Source: Bacillota bacterium (GTDB lineage: Bacteria; Bacillota; Sulfobacillia; Sulfobacillales; Sulfobacillaceae). Taken from it: 45,442 nucleotides of DNA. This document shows positions 42,728 through 45,442 of this stretch, one piece after another. The notes beneath the pieces are model-generated. The model was given only the letters and a program-made list of their open reading frames with translations, did no database searches and was not told the DNA's origin. Both the position numbers and the translations under genes were made by a program. The stretch covers positions 1-45,442 of the forward strand of contig JAIMAE010000005.1 in NCBI GenBank assembly GCA_023512105.1, given 5' to 3'. Within the stretch, counting starts at the first letter, position 1, and the number at the start of each line of letters is the position of its first letter.

Positions 42728-42892
42728 GGAGAGAACGGCGGCGGTTGCTGCCGGTCGAAGGTCTTGACGTGGGCAAGCGCCATCCTGGGTCGCGAGATCG
42801 CGAGGGATTCGCTCGAAGGCCGGAAGGGGAACCGACTGGGCCTGGGAGGTCCTCGGCTTACGGAGTGGGGGGGATGAAGAACCCACTCTTTC
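42728..42892 (+). ncRNA. Possible short transcript or leader between polC and nusA
   Basis: About 165 nt between a promoter and a hairpin (GAGTGGG / CCCACTC, 42863-42869 and 42882-42888) followed by TTTCTGCTT. No rimP or other frame is recognisable here. The T-run is weak, so it may be an attenuator for nusA rather than a free RNA. I could not match it to 6S or SRP RNA. Confidence 0.35.
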
Positions 42893-42895
42893 TGC

Positions 42896-42923
42896 TTGAC
42901 AGGGGTAATGCGCCGTTTACGAT
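42896..42923 (+). promoter_or_regulatory. Strong promoter for nusA
   Basis: Consensus TTGACA (42896-42901), a 16-nt spacer and TACGAT (42918-42923). It starts transcription about 20 nt before the nusA TTG, directly after the hairpin. Confidence 0.8.
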
Positions 42924-42949
42924 CACCACCAACGAGGGGGGAGCGAAGG

Positions 42950-43996
42950 TTGAACGCCGAGTTGTTAATGGCGTTAGATGATCTCGAGCGGGAGAAGGGG
43001 ATCGACAAGGAGACCCTGTTTTTGGCCATCGAGTCGGCGTTGATTTCCGCCTATCGGCGCAACTTCGGGTCGGCTCAGAACGTGCGCGTGCACATCGACC
43101 GCGAGTCGGGGGCAACCCAGGTATTGGCCCAAAAGACGGTGGTCGAGCACGTGACCGATCATCGGCTCGAGGTGACGCCTGATGAGGCGCGCCAGGTCAA
43201 CCCCCTAGCCAATGTCGGCGACATCGTGGAATTCGAGGTCACGCCGAAGAACTTTGGCCGGATCGCCGCCCAGACCGCCAAGCAGGTGATCGTACAGCGC
43301 ATCCGCGAGGCCGAGCGCGGATTGGTCTACGAAGAGTTTGCCAGCCGGGAAGGCGACATCGTCAACGGGCTGGTCCACCGCGCCGAGCGGGGCCTGGTGT
43401 TCGTCGACCTTGGGCGCACGGAGGCCTTGTTGATGCCGAGTGAACAGGTGCCGGGAGAACATTTGCGGCCGGGGGAGCGAGTCAAGCTCTACGTGGTCGA
43501 GGTCAAAAAGACCACCAAGGGACCGCAGGTATACGTCTCGCGCAGTCATCCAGGATTGATCAAGCGCTTATTCGAGTTAGAAGTGCCGGAGATTCACGAC
43601 GGCGTGGTGGAGATCAAGGGAATCGCCCGCGAGGCCGGGGCGCGCACCAAAATCGCGGTGTGGTCGGAGGACCCAGACGTGGACCCGGTGGGCGCCTGCG
43701 TCGGGCCCAACGGGGCCCGGGTGCGGGCCATCGTCCAGGAGTTGCGCGGGGAAAAGCTGGATATCATCCGCTGGGACCCCGACCCCAGCACGTTGGTGGC
43801 GCATGCGCTCTCCCCGGCCGAGGTGGACGAAGTCATCGTCGACCCGTTAAGTCGCGTGGCCCGGGTGGTGGTTCCTGACGACCAGCTCTCCCTGGCAATC
43901 GGCAAGGAAGGGCAAAATGCTCGCCTGGCGGCCAAGTTGACTGGCTGGAAGGTGGACATCCGTTCCCGGTCTCAGGCGGAACGCGGAGGATGGTAA
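42950..43996 (+). CDS. nusA: Transcription termination/antitermination factor NusA
   Basis: 348 residues. The N-terminal RNA-polymerase-binding domain (LNAELLMALDDLEREKGIDK), the S1 domain (REGDIVNGLVHRAERGLVFVDLG) and two KH domains (DPVGACVGPNGARVRAIVQEL; LAIGKEGQNARLAAKLTGW) are all present. It lacks the C-terminal acidic repeats, as in Bacillus. TTG 42950 follows GGGGGGAGCG. It overlaps ylxR by one base in TAATG. The usual upstream partner rimP is absent. Confidence 0.97.
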   Translation: MNAELLMALDDLEREKGIDKETLFLAIESALISAYRRNFGSAQNVRVHIDRESGATQVLAQKTVVEHVTDHRLEVTPDEARQVNPLANVGDIVEFEVTPKNFGRIAAQTAKQVIVQRIREAERGLVYEEFASREGDIVNGLVHRAERGLVFVDLGRTEALLMPSEQVPGEHLRPGERVKLYVVEVKKTTKGPQVYVSRSHPGLIKRLFELEVPEIHDGVVEIKGIAREAGARTKIAVWSEDPDVDPVGACVGPNGARVRAIVQELRGEKLDIIRWDPDPSTLVAHALSPAEVDEVIVDPLSRVARVVVPDDQLSLAIGKEGQNARLAAKLTGWKVDIRSRSQAERGGW

Positions 43997-44271
43997 TGGA
44001 ACGCGCGCGCAAGGTGCCGATGCGGACCTGTATCGCTTGTCGCCAGACCCGGCCCAAGCGCGAATTGATGCGAGTGGTGCGCACGCCCGAACAGCGGCTG
44101 GTGGTGGACCGCCGGGGTAAGCTGTCGGGCCGGGGAGCTTACGTCTGCCCGACCGCCCAATGCGTGACTCGCGCCCTTGAGGGGCACCGGTTGGAGCGGG
44201 CGTTGGACGTCACCGTTACCCCGGACCTGGTGGCCGCCCTCTGGGAGAACGTCGAGGCCCACGGTGGCTAA
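43996..44271 (+). CDS. ylxR: YlxR/RnpM-like RNA-binding protein (DUF448)
   Basis: 91 residues. MRTCIACRQTRPKRELMRVV and SGRGAYVCPTAQCV are the family signatures with four cysteines. YlxR-family proteins bind RNA, including RNase P RNA in Bacillus. ATG 43996 overlaps the nusA stop (TAATG), with GGAGGA 5 nt upstream; ATG 43990 is too close to that site. It leads into ylxQ with an 8-nt overlap. Confidence 0.94.
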   Translation: MERARKVPMRTCIACRQTRPKRELMRVVRTPEQRLVVDRRGKLSGRGAYVCPTAQCVTRALEGHRLERALDVTVTPDLVAALWENVEAHGG

Positions 44272-45034
44272 GGCAGAACTTGGCCCCGCGGTGGCCTGGA
44301 TTGGGCTGGCGCGTCGCGCCGGCAAGTTGGCCCCAGGGGATCAGGCGGTGCATCTGGCGCTGAAGTATCACCGGGCGCGGCTGGTCTGGTTGGCCGAGGA
44401 TGGCGGCCAGGCGACCCGACGCAAATATGAGTTTTGGGCGAAGACGGAGGGAGTCCCGGTGGTGCAGGCAGGCACCAAGGTAGAGCTCGGCTCTGCCGCC
44501 GGGATGGCGCCGCTCGCGGTATTAGCGATTGAAGACCGACGGATGGCCGAACGGGTGCTTGACGCGTTGGAAGTCGCAATGGGGGGATTGGAATTTGGCA
44601 GAGAAGGACAAAATCCGCGTATACGAACTGGCCAAAGAGTTGAAGTTGGACAGCCGGCGCCTGATCGACCTGCTGCACCGACTGCACGTGGAAAACATCA
44701 AAAATCACATGAGCACCGTGGAACCGGCGGCGGTGCAGACGGTTCGGGACATCATGCAAGGCAAGCTGCCACCAGACCCCAAGCCAGCCGCTCCGCCTCC
44801 CCGACCGGCGCCTCCGCCCGCACCCGCGAGTCGTCCGGCGGGCCCGCCGCGTCCCGCATCCCCTCCGACCTCAGCGTCCGCGCCGGGAGGGGTAAGAACC
44901 CCAGCCGCCTCGGCACCCGCGCCGGCAGGGGTGAGACCGCGTCCAGAGGGAGCCAGGCCGGCCGCGCCCCCCGTGGTTCCCAGAAGCAGCGGAGAGCCGC
45001 GGGCGGCCGCTCCGACCGCAGGCGGCCGCGTTGA
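44264..45034 (+). CDS. ylxQ: YlxQ-like L7Ae-family ribosomal protein with long C-terminal extension into infB
   Basis: The first about 110 residues match the L7Ae/YlxQ fold: WIGLARRAGKLAPGDQAVHL, ARLVWLAEDGGQATRRKYE, then VPVVQAGTKVELGSA. Family members are about 100 residues, but no stop occurs until 45034, giving 256 residues. The last about 145, rich in Arg, Gly, Ala and Ser, overlap infB in another frame. The overlap may be a real out-of-frame run-on, or a sequencing slip near residue 110. The start is GTG 44264, within the end of ylxR. Confidence 0.75.
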   Translation: MAKAELGPAVAWIGLARRAGKLAPGDQAVHLALKYHRARLVWLAEDGGQATRRKYEFWAKTEGVPVVQAGTKVELGSAAGMAPLAVLAIEDRRMAERVLDALEVAMGGLEFGREGQNPRIRTGQRVEVGQPAPDRPAAPTARGKHQKSHEHRGTGGGADGSGHHARQAATRPQASRSASPTGASARTRESSGGPAASRIPSDLSVRAGRGKNPSRLGTRAGRGETASRGSQAGRAPRGSQKQRRAAGGRSDRRRPR

Positions 45035-45442
45035 GCGACCCGAGTTGGCCCGCGGAGGAGCCGCCGGAGCGCCGCGCCCGGCGGGCCCGCCGCGCTCCCA
45101 GGGCGCCCACCCGGCGGGGACCGCTCCGGCTCCCCGGCCGGCGGGCGGCAGCCCGGTGCCGCGCCCGGGGGGACGTCCGATGCCTTCCGGCGGGGGACCG
45201 CGCCCGGCCGGTGGCCCCCGGCCGCCGATGGGGCCTCCCCGCCCGCGGACAGAGGGCGGGCCTCGGCCGGCCGGCCGCCCCGGCCTAGTCCCGCCGCCAC
45301 CGCCTCCTTGGGCGGCGCCCAAGCCTAGCAAGGATGCCCAGCGCCGAGGCGGGGTCCATCACCGGGGGCGCAAGGGCGGGCTCAAGGACGAAGAAGAGCG
45401 GTTTGGCCGCGATTGGGACGAGGAGGGGTTCGGCAGCAAGCG
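44595..45442 (+). CDS. infB: Translation initiation factor IF-2, 5' part only
   Basis: Runs off the end of the window without a stop. TTG 44595 follows GGGGGA at about 7-nt spacing. The N-terminal IF2_N domain is clear: KIRVYELAKELKLDSRRLID and HVENIKNHMSTVE. Residues about 60-245 form a very long Pro/Ala/Gly/Arg linker, ending in KDAQRRGGVHHRGRKGG and an acidic stretch, as in other high-GC IF-2 proteins. The GTPase domain lies beyond the window. It closes the nusA-ylxR-ylxQ-infB operon. Confidence 0.93.
   Translation, partial: MAEKDKIRVYELAKELKLDSRRLIDLLHRLHVENIKNHMSTVEPAAVQTVRDIMQGKLPPDPKPAAPPPRPAPPPAPASRPAGPPRPASPPTSASAPGGVRTPAASAPAPAGVRPRPEGARPAAPPVVPRSSGEPRAAAPTAGGRVERPELARGGAAGAPRPAGPPRSQGAHPAGTAPAPRPAGGSPVPRPGGRPMPSGGGPRPAGGPRPPMGPPRPRTEGGPRPAGRPGLVPPPPPPWAAPKPSKDAQRRGGVHHRGRKGGLKDEEERFGRDWDEEGFGSK

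Noticed and set aside
42780-42850. SRP RNA in the polC-nusA gap
   Set aside because: CCGGAAGG occurs, but the conserved GGAAGCAGC part and the pairing strand are not found.
42657-42949. Broken rimP remnant
   Set aside because: Translation in the forward frames shows nothing like RimP.
44705-45331. Long antisense frames opposite infB
   Set aside because: They are Gly/Pro/Arg-rich mirrors of the IF-2 linker with no ribosome site.
1-45442. CRISPR array or prophage
   Set aside because: No regularly spaced repeats, cas genes or phage structural genes were seen.

Overview
The window is about 45 kb of GC-rich chromosome from an endospore-forming member of the Firmicutes (Bacillota). Three things support this. 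There are two alpha/beta-type small acid-soluble spore proteins (12480-12695; 21305-21532, minus). There is a PolC-type DNA polymerase III alpha subunit (38538-42656). The gene order rpsB-tsf-pyrH-frr-uppS-cdsA-dxr-rseP-ispG-proS-polC-nusA-ylxR-ylxQ-infB is the classic Gram-positive arrangement. GTG and TTG starts are common and Shine-Dalgarno sequences are strong. A Sulfobacillus- or Thermaerobacter-like deep lineage is my guess; the window alone cannot settle the genus.

Layout. 1-110: the 3' part of tRNA-Pro(GGG) and a terminator. 134-8525: a CorA-like transporter, then genes for polyamine and SAM by-product metabolism: a putrescine-type aminotransferase, an SRPBCC protein, S-adenosylmethionine decarboxylase (speD, own sigma-A promoter), ndk, a phosphoesterase, an MTA/MTI phosphorylase, a short SAH hydrolase, an MTA/SAH deaminase and a hotdog thioesterase. 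8575-13399: a small minus-strand gene, a DinG-family helicase, surE, a SASP gene and a small membrane protein. 13465-16233: a 922-residue fusion of a GNAT acetyltransferase to an NDP-forming acyl-CoA synthetase. 16234-17087: about 850 bases without a convincing gene, containing several hairpins and a promoter. 17088-19946: an NCS1 transporter with a Cys-rich tail, and a formamidase. 20093-26018: a LysM/NodB-like wall protein, the second SASP, a YpmA-like protein, a Nudix hydrolase, a TPR lipoprotein, miaB, a stand-alone KdpD sensor half and a small membrane protein. 26033-27142 (minus): a GH18-like lipoprotein. 27373-45442: the translation, isoprenoid, envelope and replication genes, ending inside infB.

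How the genes fit together. SpeD feeds decarboxylated SAM to polyamine synthesis, which releases methylthioadenosine. The deaminase plus a phosphorylase whose base pocket looks 6-oxopurine-type suggest that MTA is first deaminated to methylthioinosine and then phosphorolysed. uppS, dxr and ispG serve isoprenoid and cell-wall carrier synthesis, with cdsA and rseP for membrane phospholipid and membrane proteolysis.

Main points for a second look: a possible pseudoknot over the rpsB Shine-Dalgarno; the deaminase-type MTA/SAH salvage cluster; the structured non-coding region at 16.2-17.0 kb; the Cys-rich tail on the NCS1 transporter; a c-di-AMP-type motif in the KdpD half-protein; absence of rimP before nusA; ylxQ running about 440 bases into infB; and several proteins that keep a fold but have lost catalytic residues.
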